Assembly: GCF_002849715.1 (NCBI RefSeq)
Contig: NZ_CP018865.1
Coordinates: 180,760-244,759 of the forward strand
Length of the DNA: 64,000 bases
Origin: Arthrobacter crystallopoietes
Lineage (GTDB): Bacteria; Actinomycetota; Actinomycetes; Actinomycetales; Micrococcaceae
Direction: 5' to 3'
Part shown: piece by piece, positions 46,592 through 55,954 of the stretch
Layout: every line of letters begins with the position of its first letter
How positions within the stretch are numbered: position 1 is the stretch's first letter
Program-made: the position numbers and the translations under genes
Notes under the pieces: model-generated
What the model was told of the DNA's origin: nothing
Databases searched by the model: none
Seen by the model: only the letters and a program-made list of their open reading frames with translations

Positions 46592-47635
46592 CTACACCCC
46601 CGCCGATATCGGGGACTGGAGGGCTTCATGAACGCCGCGGCGATGATGCAGGGTCCACGGTACCGGGATCCGGAGACCGGCTTCGGGTGCCTCGCCCTTC
46701 AGCCTTGCGAGCAGCAGGTCCACCGCCAGATGTTCTGTGGGGCCCGGGACGACGGTCGCCAGCGGGAGTTCCGTGTTCTGTCCAAGCTGCGGGTTCTCCA
46801 CCGCGATGATTTCCAAATGCTCCGGCACGGCGATGCCCTTGAGCATCGCGGCACCCGAGACGCACCGTGCCTCCAGATCGGCCGTTGCAAAGAATGCTGT
46901 GGGCGGGTCCGGCAGTGCGAGCAGCTCCAGCGCCTCGTGGCAGGCCCTCCGCCAGGACCCGGCCGAGGCGCGGACTAGTGTCTCGTCCAGCGTCGTGCCG
47001 GTCTGTTCCAGACCGGCACGGAAAAGGTCAAGCATGGTTCCGGGCTTCCCCGGGGAAGAGATTGCGTCATGGATCACCGCGATCCGTTTGTGCCGGCCCG
47101 CCAGATACGCCGCGGCGTCGGCAATGCCCGGCGCGGGATCCACTGACAGGACATCGAAGCCCTCCGGTTCCATGAACTGCGAAACGACGACCTGGGCCAC
47201 CCCGCGCTTGGCGAGGTCCAGAATGGTGCGTTTCTCGTCCTCGGTTTTGGTACTGAACCCCAAAATGGCGCCGTCCGCCCCACCGGAAAGCATGAAATTC
47301 CGCCATGCCTCCTGACCCAGCAGGATGACCACCCGGTAGCCGTGCGCGGGCAGCATGCGGTTCGCGGTCTGCGCTAGCGCCCGGTCCCACGGCGCATCCA
47401 TGTTCTCGATGGCCACCGCTACCGTGTCGGTCTTGCCGCGCCGCATCCCGCGCGCCGCAATGCTGGCCACGTAGCCGAGCTCTTTGGCTGCGAGGAGAAC
47501 TCGTTCCTTGGTAGGTTCGCTGATCCGGGTAGTCGAACCGCCGCTGCGCCCGGCCAGCACATATGACACTGTCGCCGGCGATACACCGGCCATGTTCGCG
47601 ACGTCGCGGATGGTCGGCTTCGATAGTCTTCCCAT
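46592..47635 (-). CDS. LacI-family transcriptional regulator
   Basis: A 347-residue LacI/GalR repressor. The N-terminal HTH TIRDVANMAGVSPATVSYVLAG (residues 8-29) and hinge helix VLLAAKELGYVAS are standard. The periplasmic-binding-like sensor domain follows (TVAVAIENMD near 70; GADGAILGF near 118; PTAFFATADLEARCV near 245). It has no catabolic partner directly beside it; nearest targets would be unknown. Length is normal. Confidence 0.92.
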   Translation of the reverse strand: MGRLSKPTIRDVANMAGVSPATVSYVLAGRSGGSTTRISEPTKERVLLAAKELGYVASIAARGMRRGKTDTVAVAIENMDAPWDRALAQTANRMLPAHGYRVVILLGQEAWRNFMLSGGADGAILGFSTKTEDEKRTILDLAKRGVAQVVVSQFMEPEGFDVLSVDPAPGIADAAAYLAGRHKRIAVIHDAISSPGKPGTMLDLFRAGLEQTGTTLDETLVRASAGSWRRACHEALELLALPDPPTAFFATADLEARCVSGAAMLKGIAVPEHLEIIAVENPQLGQNTELPLATVVPGPTEHLAVDLLLARLKGEAPEAGLRIPVPWTLHHRRGVHEALQSPISAGV

Positions 47636-47823
47636 GGGTAGTCTGCTTTCTCTTTTTCAGGTAATAGGCCCGGATCGCGTGACGGGCGCGGACTCGATGA
47701 TGGTCAGCCGCGGGCGTCCCCGCCAGCGGTTCCCCCCGAATACGACATCATGTTCAACGCGTTGATGCCGACCGCGTGATCCCGAAATGACTGGACGCAA
47801 TGATTCTGATGCTGGTGGACGGA

Positions 47824-47848
47824 ATAGCGGTATCATCTTTTCCGCTAT
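47824..47848 (-). terminator. Hairpin at the end of the MarR gene
   Basis: ATAGCGG (47824-47830) and CCGCTAT (47842-47848) form a 7-bp stem with an 11-base loop overlapping the MarR stop codon. No U-tract follows on the minus strand, so termination is possible but not certain. Confidence 0.4.
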
Positions 47849-48315
47849 GGGTTGGCTGCTGTTCCACGGCCGGCCGCTGGAGCTTTCTGTCCGGGCCAGC
47901 GTTTGACGCTGAGGCTGTCGATCAGTTCCAGGAGCGAGATTCTCAGCCTGTGCTGATCGGGCAAAATCTCGTTTGTGAGGCGGTTTTCAGCTTCTCTGGC
48001 TTTGTGCAGCAGCCGGGCACCGCCAGGGCTGAGGAGAACATCCATGACCCGCCGGTCGTTGGCGCGCGGATTTCTTAGGAGTAGACCGTTGGATTCCATC
48101 CGCCGCAGGGTCGCTCCTAGTGTCTGGGGCTGAATGCGTAGATTCCGGGCCAGGTCATTCTGGCTCGCCGGACCGAAGCGGTACAGTTCAGCCAGCACCG
48201 TCAGCACAGTATGGGAGAGCCCGAGATCATTGAGTTCTTCATTGAATCTGTATTCGGTCAGGCGCGCCGCGGTCGATAACAGTCTCGCGGTGGACTGGTT
48301 GTGGAGGTCAGCCAC
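47845..48315 (-). CDS. MarR-family transcriptional regulator
   Basis: A 156-residue winged-helix regulator. It shows ARLLSTAARL, GLSHTVLTVLAELYRFGPASQNDLA, the recognition helix region IQPQTLGATLRRMESNGLLLR and the wing DRRVMDVLLSPGG. GTG start. It is separate from the LacI gene by about 200 bp and points the same way. Target unknown. Confidence 0.9.
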   Translation of the reverse strand: MADLHNQSTARLLSTAARLTEYRFNEELNDLGLSHTVLTVLAELYRFGPASQNDLARNLRIQPQTLGATLRRMESNGLLLRNPRANDRRVMDVLLSPGGARLLHKAREAENRLTNEILPDQHRLRISLLELIDSLSVKRWPGQKAPAAGRGTAANP

Positions 48316-48738
48316 GATATAGTTCCACAGAACTCAGGCAGTACGCCGCGGCACTGGCCTTCGAACCCGCGGCAGGCATGCGGTTACCGTACCGCCGGCC
48401 GGCACATGGCCTCCGCGGTGTAGTGTTCCCGCGGTTGCTCAACCTGCTGTTGCGGCTGCCGTCGGCAGGCGGCCACACCCGACCCACTATGCGGGGCATG
48501 GCCTTTCCAGCAGGCACGCCGAGCAGGGTCGCTATAGTGATCTCGTTGACGCAGATCACGGCGGGGGCAATGGCTTTCGTGACCGGATGCGGGCCGCTGC
48601 CGGCAGGTATTGCGCGCCCGGAAGAACCTTCTGTCTGCCCGGTTGCCGGGGCGTGCTTCCTCGAACCCGCATGATCGCCTGCGGGCAGTTTCATGTCGAT
48701 GCCCAAAGTCCGGAATGATTGCCCGGCCCACTGCCCCT
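48316..48738. other. Gap without a supported gene
   Basis: About 420 bp. A minus-strand frame contains IAPAVICVNEITIATLLGVPAGKAMPRIVG, which looks protein-like but is flanked by low-quality sequence. It may be a decayed gene; I cannot name it. Confidence 0.4.
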
Positions 48739-49149
48739 TCAGCAAAAAAAGCATGCGCCATGTCCCCTCGCAGTATGTGCGTTCGAGACGGCATCAGGCT
48801 GCTGAGTTTCCGAGGGTTCAATCAGCAAATCGGTAGCGCCCGTGACAGAGCATACGGTTAAAGGGGTTGATGTATCCGTGCCGGCAGGATCTTCCTTCAT
48901 TCCCGGCAAAACCCCGTCCTGGTGCGGCCGTTCGGTGTGCCTGGTTTCCCAGGTCTCGCCATAGGGAACGTTCTCCGAGAGCTCGAGGGTGAAAAGCCCG
49001 GGTCCCCAGCGGGTTGCCAGAATTCCGGCAGTCCCCCGTTCCCGGGCGAGGACCATCAGGTCTTGCTCTGCCTTCTCAAGCTGCTCGAAAACTTCACCGG
49101 CGGAAGCCGTAATGAGGTAACGGCAACGACAATATGAATCGGCAGGCAA
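48739..49149 (-). CDS. Orphan protein with GILxTRxGPGxF domain
   Basis: A 136-residue protein starting at TTG 49149, chosen because AAAGGAGG lies 7 bases upstream; an upstream ATG at 49182 has no RBS. Residues 16-65 (FEQLEKAEQDLMVLARERGTAGILATRW and following) are homologous to the 65-residue protein at 33163-33360. About 70 further residues of low-complexity, Thr/Pro-rich sequence follow and may reflect read-through into decayed DNA. Function unknown. Confidence 0.6.
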   Translation of the reverse strand: MPADSYCRCRYLITASAGEVFEQLEKAEQDLMVLARERGTAGILATRWGPGLFTLELSENVPYGETWETRHTERPHQDGVLPGMKEDPAGTDTSTPLTVCSVTGATDLLIEPSETQQPDAVSNAHTARGHGACFFC

Positions 49150-49279
49150 TGCTTTCCTCCTTTGGCGTCGCGGAACGTTCATAACGGCGGCGGCTGAGAT
49201 CGGATGCGGACTTCAGCCGCTGTCCTTTCGGGTTCTGGCGTAAGGCATCACGTACAGATACGGATGCCGGATCGGCGGT

Positions 49280-49414
49280 CTAATGCAAGGCTGCGTACGC
49301 GACGGCGCACAGTGTGGCAGCAGCAAGGACGGCAACTATCCCGTTGCCGACAGCCCTCTGTTTCCGGAGCTCCATACGGCGCCACCTGCGGCGCCAGCGT
49401 CGAACATATTTCAT
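49280..49414 (-). CDS. Tiny single-pass membrane protein (44 aa), paralogue 1
   Basis: ATG at 49414, TAG at 49280. A strongly basic N-terminus (MKYVRRWRRRWRRMELRKQR) is followed by one hydrophobic helix (AVGNGIVAVLAAATLCAVAY). Directly upstream is AGTTGGGGAACTGAA, which also precedes the related protein at 52634-52777. The shared leader and matching layout argue that both are real genes. Function unknown. Confidence 0.6.
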   Translation of the reverse strand: MKYVRRWRRRWRRMELRKQRAVGNGIVAVLAAATLCAVAYAALH

Positions 49415-50717
49415 TTCAGTTCCCCAACTATTTATTCGGATGGCCGACATTCTCCACGTTCAGGTAATGTCTCCGTGCCTGTCCTGCCGGTCACCGCCCG
49501 GCCCGTGGACGCAAAGTGTGGGCCGGCAGGAGCGCCGGCCGGCCACTGACCCGATTTCGGGGGACCAGGATGTGACCGGGGTCGCGCTCCTGCCGCATCG
49601 CTCAGGGGCACGGCAAGCAGACCGAGCGATGCCGGGCATGCCGGCCACCGCTGGGCCGGCAGATCAACCCGCCACTATGGAATGTAGTGCTTGTCAACCC
49701 CCAAGCAGTAACAGGCACGCTTAAGTCATCAATCCTTTAACCGTGGTACTTCATAATCGCGATGGGGCGCGTGTTCACACATCCGGCATCCCGCGCTCCT
49801 GCCAGAGCGGCGATTCCATAGACCGGCGGATAAAACACGCCACTATTCCGCCCCTGAACGGCCCGGACCTGTCGAGGAGGGCAGGCCTGCGACAGGGACA
49901 CTGCCCTGCCCTAAAGGCCCCTACTGCTCTCCCGCTTGCTTGTAATATTCAGTCAAACTCACAAGCCAGCTTCCGATCCTTTTCAGCATTGGGCTGAAGC
50001 CCGACGAGGATTCCTCGCCCGATCCGGACGGCGGGGCTCACCCCGTAGATAAAACCGATTCCTGAAGGAGATGCGCTCCGCCGAAACCGCCCGCCGGTTA
50101 TTCAGGCACCGACGGCCGCTCGGGAACTGCCGGATCGAAACTGTTCCCGACTTATGCCGCCGCCTGGATGCCGGCGTGACCGGTGACCGGCGATGCCGTA
50201 AGCAACGAGCGGGAAACCACCTCTCCAGCGACCGCGGACATACTCCATAAAACGCGGCTGGTACAGCGTGTTCACCCCGGGAAGGTTGGGTACCCGCGTG
50301 GCCAGCGGCTGACGCACCCCGCTGCAGCGCGGTGCACCGGACGTGCGGCGGCGGGACGGAGTGGTACGGTCCGTGCCGAAAACCACCAGCCGGTGCCCGC
50401 AGAAGTCAAGGTTCCCCGAAACGCCGGCCAACAGGTGGTTTTGCTGCCGGCGGTTCATCAGCACAAGACCGCCGTCCCTGTCCAGGTCGGCCGGACCGAC
50501 GCCCGCCCTGTTCACCAGGGTGTCCAAGGTTCGTCGACGAAGCCCGGCTGCGTCCCAGGGCGGAAACGAAGCGGTTCCGGCCGACCGTGCCAGCGGGGCA
50601 GGCTGCCACCGGTCGGAGCCGGAACCAAAATGGAGTCTATGGCAAAGCCAGGCACCACCCCGCCCCGCAGTTCCTGCCGAAACCGTGGACCGGCAGTGAT
50701 GGCTGCCCGCTCCGGGG
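49415..50717. other. Long gap, no recognised gene
   Basis: About 1.3 kb of GC-rich sequence with many short frames and none convincing. GGCCGGC-aggagc-GCCGGCC around 49526-49545 is a stable hairpin. An ATG at 50070 follows AAGGAG, but its 60-codon product is Arg-rich and unrecognised. A minus-strand frame 50102-50527 has reasonable composition (VGPADLDRDGGLVLMNRR) without a known family. I treat the region as decayed or non-coding. Confidence 0.45.
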
Positions 50718-51170
50718 CTAGGGGTTCATCCTGCTGCTGCCCATCACAAGCAGCGATATGGTGCCCGCGAGGATAAACAAAATGACCGTCACTACCGGTT
50801 GAATTGAAGACCCGGGTTCGATCTCCGGTATCCCGGACGGGGAGGAATCCTGCTTGTTTCCTGCTCCGCCTTGCACTGCATCCTCCGCAGGGTCCAGGGC
50901 ATCGGTCGGCGGGTGCTGTGCCGGCGTAAGCGCAGGCGTGGATTCACCGGCGTTCCGGGCAGCACCGGAATGGGTTTGCGTGTCGGTGAGGGGCACTGCT
51001 GGCTCGGCACCCAGCAGTGCCCCTGTTGCAGCAATGGCAATGACGGCGGTAAAGGCTGCCATCCATCTGAGAGGGGCCAGGCTGAACAGTTGCCCCCCTT
51101 TCGGATCTTTGCGGTGCCTGGGTTTACGGGCCAGCGAGGGTGCCGCGCCAGCACTCCCGGTTCCTCCCAT
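50718..51170 (-). CDS. Two-helix membrane protein, unknown function
   Basis: About 150 residues from the ATG at 51170, preceded by GAGAGGA. A basic cytoplasmic start (LARKPRHRKDPKGG) leads into helix 1 (WMAAFTAVIAIAATGALLGA), then a Pro/Thr/Ala-rich external segment of about 60 residues, and a C-terminal helix 2 (VVTVILFILAGTISLLVMG). No family recognised. Confidence 0.6.
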   Translation of the reverse strand: MGGTGSAGAAPSLARKPRHRKDPKGGQLFSLAPLRWMAAFTAVIAIAATGALLGAEPAVPLTDTQTHSGAARNAGESTPALTPAQHPPTDALDPAEDAVQGGAGNKQDSSPSGIPEIEPGSSIQPVVTVILFILAGTISLLVMGSSRMNP

Positions 51171-51808
51171 AGTTCGGTCCTCTCCCAAATCTGTACCAAT
51201 ACAGCCGGCTTCATGTTGTATTCCTGTGCGCTGGCCGGACACCATGCGGAAATGCCATCAACCCGGCACGTGCTGCCAGGGTCTGAATCCGTTTCTTTCC
51301 GGGTAACAGGCCAGAGCTGTTCCGGCTCCTCCGGCGTGACCTATCCCCCGCGGACAATGCCGACAAACCCCACCGCATCCTGTCCCCGAACCGCGCGGGT
51401 CTTTCAAGGCAGGCTACCCCGTTGCCCGGACGGCTGTTCGTTCCTGCCACCCCGTCCGCGGAAGCTACACCGTCCGTTCCTGTCCGGTTCCTGTCCCTCC
51501 GGCGGTTCTCCCGGGTTGACAGCAGCCTTATAAACAGACGCTAATGAGTCATTTCGGTGTCACAAGAAGTGCACCGGCTTCGAGGTACCACACGGCGAAT
51601 GTAACTCTTATTGCGCCACCCCGGCTCGTGCCGGCGGGCCATCGCTGGACCAGACCCGACATACGGGAGCGGATCTGGATACCGGCAATCCGCTCGCCAC
51701 CGTACTTGCAGCCGCCTGAGGTGTTTCGATGCCAGACCGGCGTACTGCCCTCCACGGCATCGGCCACCGAAAATACACAAGATGGATCATCCAGAAATTG
51801 GAGAAGAC
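51171..51808. other. Gap without a supported gene
   Basis: About 640 bp. Frames on both strands are short and Arg/Pro/Ser-rich. Nothing I can support apart from the leader of the next gene. Confidence 0.45.
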
Positions 51809-52246
51809 ATGCACAGGGAAAGTTCTGTTCCACCGCCAGCGGAGACCACTCGTTTCCCGGCGCTGGCTGACCCCCGCCGGACCGGCGGCCCTGCCGGGCC
51901 GGCTGCGCTGCAAGAGGAGATTCACGTCATGATTGGAACGCTGACGGCAGCGGTCCAGCGCTACGCACTGCAGCAGGCCGGCATTAGCAAAACCCCGAAG
52001 CAGGTGGCTGAGAACCTGGTCTCGCTGTCCTTCATGCAGACCGCCCTTGAAGATGTTGCAGCGACCATCACCGGCATGGGCCTGGCCATGGAGACGAACG
52101 ATAATCCCGGCGCTACTGCCTTTTCCCCACGATGCCCGGCCGAAGTCCCTGATGGCCTCTGCGAAGATTCAGCACACTCCCGCCGGGCAGCCGCTCATGA
52201 TCACGTATTGATAACTTCACCCCATGAATATTCACATCAGGGTTGA
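51809..52246 (+). CDS. Hypothetical protein
   Basis: About 145 residues from the ATG at 51809 (GGAGAAGAC upstream). The middle part is helical and protein-like (MIGTLTAAVQRYALQQAGIS, TPKQVAENLVSLSFMQTALEDVA), while both ends are Pro- and Arg-rich. A start at the internal ATG 51930 after AAGAGGAG is also possible and would give only the helical core. No family recognised. Confidence 0.5.
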   Translation: MHRESSVPPPAETTRFPALADPRRTGGPAGPAALQEEIHVMIGTLTAAVQRYALQQAGISKTPKQVAENLVSLSFMQTALEDVAATITGMGLAMETNDNPGATAFSPRCPAEVPDGLCEDSAHSRRAAAHDHVLITSPHEYSHQG

Positions 52247-52633
52247 CAGTTAGTAGGATCCAGTAGTCGGCCCCGCTTCCTCCCGTCAACAGGAAGCGGC
52301 TGCGGCCCCGGCGCGCATGCCCCCTTTGCACACCGTCATCCACTGGTGTGAACACGCGCCGGTCCGGACCTGGTTATTGCAACGGGAACGGAAACCGCCG
52401 GGTGCGTGACCAGGCAAAGCTTTCCCCAAAGCCCGCCGGCACGCGCCCGGCACTCTGACCGGCCTGCCGGCCTGCTCCGTCACCCGGGCAGATGAACAGG
52501 CCCGGACAGACCCAATCCGCGGTCAGGACGGCGGCTATACCACAACCGGGTCCACCGTCCGGTGGACCTCCAAGCAGGGACGGCCGGCAATTCGGCGCTT
52601 CCCGGGACACGAAACACAGTTGGGGAACTGAAA
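52247..52633. other. Gap, leader of the next small gene
   Basis: About 390 bp with no gene I can support. It ends with AGTTGGGGAACTGAAA (52618-52633), the leader shared with the minus-strand gene at 49280-49414. Confidence 0.5.
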
Positions 52634-52777
52634 ATGACCAAGGCACGCCACGTATACCGCAGACAACGGCTTCGGCCCCGTTTTAACCGGCGGAAACAAC
52701 GGACAGCAGGCAACATTGCCGTCACCGTTCTGGGTGTTCTGGCAATCGGAGCCATCGCCTATGCCCGGCTCGCATAA
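52634..52777 (+). CDS. Tiny single-pass membrane protein (47 aa), paralogue 2
   Basis: MTKARHVYRRQRLRPRF begins a basic N-terminus; NIAVTVLGVLAIGAIAYARLA is one membrane helix. Arrangement and several positions (RKQR, GN, VxVL, AYAxL) match the 44-residue protein at 49280-49414. The shared leader contains GGGGA at RBS distance. Confidence 0.6.
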   Translation: MTKARHVYRRQRLRPRFNRRKQRTAGNIAVTVLGVLAIGAIAYARLA

Positions 52778-52915
52778 AACCTTCCACTGTTCCGGTATGA
52801 GGGGCCCACCGCAGCGGCTGCGGGCCACGGACGGACGCGGGCTCTGGCAGCCCGGAAAATGGTCGAGACGTCACGGAAACCTTGTACCAGCTCTGTGCCC
52901 ACGAGGGGAGCCGGC

Positions 52916-53095
52916 ATGTTTATGCTGATGATTGCAGGGCTTATTCTCGTTATGGCCGGAGCAACCTTCGCGGTTCGGCATCCTCGTGCAGCCAGGGAAT
53001 CATTTTCCCAAACCCGCAAGCTCCATCTCGCGGGTTTGGTTACCGGGGCCGTTTTGATCGCCCTCTATTCGGCTTCTGTCTCTACAAATCTATAA
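52916..53095 (+). CDS. Small two-helix membrane protein
   Basis: About 59 residues from the ATG at 52916, chosen because GAGGGGAG lies just upstream. Helix 1 is MFMLMIAGLILVMAGATFAV, a basic loop (RHPRAARESFSQTRK) follows, and helix 2 is LAGLVTGAVLIALYSASV. Unknown function. Confidence 0.6.
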   Translation: MFMLMIAGLILVMAGATFAVRHPRAARESFSQTRKLHLAGLVTGAVLIALYSASVSTNL

Positions 53096-53563
53096 TGACA
53101 AGCACAACGGGCCCGGGAATGACCGCCTATCCAACCGGATTAAGATCCTGAGCTGGAAGCGTCCGGGAATGACTTGTGGAGTTCCGAACGCCCCCAGTAC
53201 TCGCGTCAGTGCTGGCTGCGCTGGCCAGGTCGCCGATCGGGCCGCTACAGCGATGAGTATGGCGAATAACGTCCACCGGCTCACCCCGACGTAAAACTCT
53301 GGCTGTTGAGACTGATACTGCCGACCGAAGAAGACAGGTCCTTTCCGATGAGTGTCCTGACGAACCCACCTGCCAAGGCATAGTGGATAAAGGCACAATC
53401 ACGGGCTCCAGCGCTGACTCTGCTATGCAATGCCGATAACAGCCGGATTCGGCCGATCGCAAGAACTCTACGACCTCGCTGATCGCTACCGCGGCGATCC
53501 TCTGAAGCATGAAGTTCGTCCTTGGCAAGGGGATTAGATGGGCGTGCCCGATAGGCTTGCTGT
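53096..53563. other. Gap without a supported gene
   Basis: About 470 bp. A 133-codon minus-strand frame (53127-53528) has a plausible start (LQRIAAVAISEVVEFLRS) but then becomes Ser/Arg-rich; I do not support it as a gene. Confidence 0.45.
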
Positions 53564-54412
53564 ATGGATACAGGCCAGTCCAGCCTCCAGGCAGTCGTGC
53601 AACGACGTGGAACGGCGCTTGTCGTCGCGTCCCTTGGCAGTGCAGTGCTCGGCCTGCTGGCTTCTTGGCCGTACAAGGAGGAAACCGGGAACTGGGTCCT
53701 GCAGGCCCAGGGGCAAGACCTCGGCAACCTTGTGGCGGTCGTTGCTCTCATCGTGGGGGCGGTCAGGATGCGCGCCGGTTCCCTTAAAGCGGTGCAGCTC
53801 TGGGCCGGCACGTTGTTCTATGTGTTGCATGCCTACATCGTGTATTCCTTTGCCGTGCACTTCGGCCGCCTGTTCCTCGTGTACGTTGCAATTCTCGGGC
53901 TTGTCTTCTACACCCTGATCGCTGCGCTCCCTACCCGCGCACGTCCGGCGGCATATCCACGCGGCGCAGTCCGGGTGTTCGCCGCGTGGGTCCTGATCGG
54001 CACCGGCGCGCTCTTCGCCCTGCTGTGGTTGAGCGAACCGATTCCAGCCACCGTTTCCGGGCAGGCCCCACCGAGCCAGCAAGCAGCTGGGCTGATCGTG
54101 AACCCCATCCACGTCATCGACCTGTCCGTGGTCCTGCCAGGCATGATCACCATCGGGATTCTCGCCCTGCGCGGGAACCGGACGGGGTTGTTCCTGACCG
54201 TACCGGCACTGGTCTTCTGCGTGCTGATGGGATCAAGCATCATCGCCGCGATGCTGCTGATCGTCATGAGCGGGGATACGAGCGGATTGGCCCCGATGGT
54301 GATGGTTTCCGTGGTTGTCGACACCAGCCTCGCAGCAGCCCTCGCCTACGTGCGCCGGCTTACCGGGCCCCTCAATCACCCGCACGCCTCAATACATAGG
54401 ATAGGCGGCTAA
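53564..54412 (+). CDS. Polytopic membrane protein, unknown function
   Basis: A 282-residue protein with about seven hydrophobic segments (for example ALVVASLGSAVLGLLASW near 18, LGNLVAVVALIVGAV near 53, LFYVLHAYIVYSFAV near 84, LFLVYVAILGLVFYTLIAAL near 103, and GLFLTVPALVFCVLMGSSII near 207). No known motif or family recognised. The frame is intact with good codon use, so it is probably functional. Confidence 0.8.
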   Translation: MDTGQSSLQAVVQRRGTALVVASLGSAVLGLLASWPYKEETGNWVLQAQGQDLGNLVAVVALIVGAVRMRAGSLKAVQLWAGTLFYVLHAYIVYSFAVHFGRLFLVYVAILGLVFYTLIAALPTRARPAAYPRGAVRVFAAWVLIGTGALFALLWLSEPIPATVSGQAPPSQQAAGLIVNPIHVIDLSVVLPGMITIGILALRGNRTGLFLTVPALVFCVLMGSSIIAAMLLIVMSGDTSGLAPMVMVSVVVDTSLAAALAYVRRLTGPLNHPHASIHRIGG

Positions 54413-54761
54413 GAGGGACAACCAACTTCTTGGAGGGTGCGGAAGGGCGCACTCCACTTCGGGAAACCCGTCTCCGGCATCTGCCCGAAAGCCGCCGTTC
54501 AGCGGTCCCGGCTGCACCGGGATTGGCTCAAAAATGCCTCAAGACGAGTGCTTCGCCCTGCCCGCCGGCCAGCCCGGCCATAGTGTCGAGATCCGGTGCC
54601 GTTCTGCCACTCCACCGGACCTCGCATCAGGGCGGCGCCGATCCGGATAGCCTCGCCCAGGTTTCCCGCCGCCCGGATACCCCGCTGTCCGACCCCAACG
54701 TGCCGGCCAGATAAGACAGAACCAGCCGGTGGCTGCCCTCGGACGTCTGTCGGGGCCTTTG
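54413..54761. other. Gap without a supported gene
   Basis: About 350 bp between convergent genes. Only short, low-quality frames; no clear terminator found. Confidence 0.45.
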
Positions 54762-54986
54762 CTAGCCGGGAATGTTCCGCGGGTCCCTGCCGTAACTGTT
54801 GCGCTCACCGATCTGCCCGTTCTGGTTCTTGATGATGTGCTCAACCTGTTCGATCCGGGCTGCGTCACGCCCGAGCTCAACGGCGGCTTCCTTTGTTTTA
54901 GCGACGGCGAAAGGTTCGTCCTCGCCCTGCCGGCGGTTCTTCCACTCATCGTCTTCCCAGTACGTCTCGATCGCGGGGTTGGTCAC
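54762..54986 (-). CDS. DUF2188-domain protein
   Basis: A 74-residue protein. The pattern WKNRRQGEDEPFAVAKTKEAAVELGRDAA, then HIIKNQNGQIGERNSYGRDPRNIPG, is the DUF2188 core (tryptophan, helix, beta strand with KNQNGQI, SYGxDPxxxPG end). GTG start with AAGGAGG seven bases upstream. Function unknown. Confidence 0.85.
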   Translation of the reverse strand: MTNPAIETYWEDDEWKNRRQGEDEPFAVAKTKEAAVELGRDAARIEQVEHIIKNQNGQIGERNSYGRDPRNIPG

Positions 54987-55199
54987 CGTGTCCTCCTTCG
55001 GGTCAAAAATGCTGGCACTGCCACGTTACCCAGATCGCCTGTCATTGTGATGAAAGCCGGCAGGATGGGCTCCGGCAGGCCCGAATGACGAAATGCCGCC
55101 GGTCCCCGTCATGTCCTGCCCGATTGATTTCCGTGGCAAAGCCGCATACGACCGGTCGCTCACATGACCTGATGTTTATGTAGCTTCGTCGAAGCGCTG

Positions 55200-55268
55200 A
55201 TGGAAGACCGGTTCAAGGAAGTCCGCGCCGCTGTCCAGGCGATGACCGACGAGTCCTTCGCTGGATGA
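55200..55268 (+). pseudogene. Truncated gene end coupled to the RES gene
   Basis: An open 22-codon tail reads MEDRFKEVRAAVQAMTDESFAG and stops in an ATGA overlap with the RES frame. The sequence before it (SFVEAL) continues open only briefly. It looks like the 3' end of a lost partner gene; RES toxins are normally preceded by an antitoxin, so this may be its remnant. Confidence 0.4.
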
Positions 55269-55801
55269 GGCGCATCTGCCGCAATACCGGTCTCGGGCTC
55301 GTTGCCGGTCCGGTCTCCGGGATACGCATCGCCAATCCTGCCTACGGCCCGACCGCTCCCCCGGAGCGGGCCGACGGCAACCGCGCACACTGGAGCCGCT
55401 GGGACACCCCGGGCCGGACCCTTTACATTGCTTCAAACCGGGAAACGGCATTCCGGGAGTGTCTGGCCTGGGCACGAATGACCAGCGAGCACCAAGGGCA
55501 CATCGGGAAGCTGACCGCATTATTCGGCGAGACACCCGAGCAGATCATGCGTGACATCGACGGGGACTGGCAGTGACTGAGGCACATGCAGCCGGGCCGC
55601 CTACCCGCTACATGGCGCGACGGGCACCTGGTCTACCCAATCCGGATAGCGGAAGCTTCGGGCTGGTGGATCGATGCCCATGCCCAAGAGACGCTCGATG
55701 CCTTGTCAATCTCCGTCGGCTCGCAGCTCGCGTCCCTCACCGGGCGGCACGTCGGCTACGCCGGTATTTGTTGTCGCCCTGCCCAAGGAGTCTGCGCTTG
55801 A
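55265..55801 (+). pseudogene. RES-domain (NAD phosphorylase-type toxin) gene, broken
   Basis: The first 103 codons contain HWSRWDTPGRTLYIASNRETAFRECLAW, the Arg- and Tyr-bearing RES core. A TGA at 55574 interrupts the frame; the same frame resumes as HMQPGRLPATWRDGHLVYPIRIAEASGWW and ends at 55801, short of a full RES domain. RES toxins deplete NAD. With a stop codon and a lost 3' end it is probably dead. Confidence 0.65.
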
Positions 55802-55844
55802 TTTGCATAGACACCGGGGCTCTCTAACAAAAGCAAAGATATTC

Positions 55845-55904
55845 AAGAAACTTTGATGTCATCTAAGAAAGTTGTTGCACATCTATGATTTGTGCCACTA
55901 GCAT
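55845..55904 (+). promoter_or_regulatory. Promoter and direct repeats upstream of the FAD monooxygenase operon
   Basis: TTGCAC (55875-55880) and TAGCAT (55899-55904) with an 18-bp spacer fit a sigma-70 promoter. AAGAAA occurs at 55845 and again at 55865, in AAGAAACTTTG and AAGAAAGTTGT, 20 bp apart, just upstream of the -35. The repeats could bind an activator on one face of the DNA. Confidence 0.45.
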
Positions 55905-55954
55905 CAATACGACGTGATTTACGTCGCACCGATCGCTAGTAGGAGAATCCAGAG

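Noticed and set aside
46439..46978. Plus-strand 179-codon frame
   Set aside because: Most of it is antisense to the LacI-type gene and it shows no domain.
49490..49560. Possible CRISPR or repeat array in GC-rich sequence
   Set aside because: Only one GGCCGGC hairpin is present; no regularly spaced repeats occur here or elsewhere in the window.
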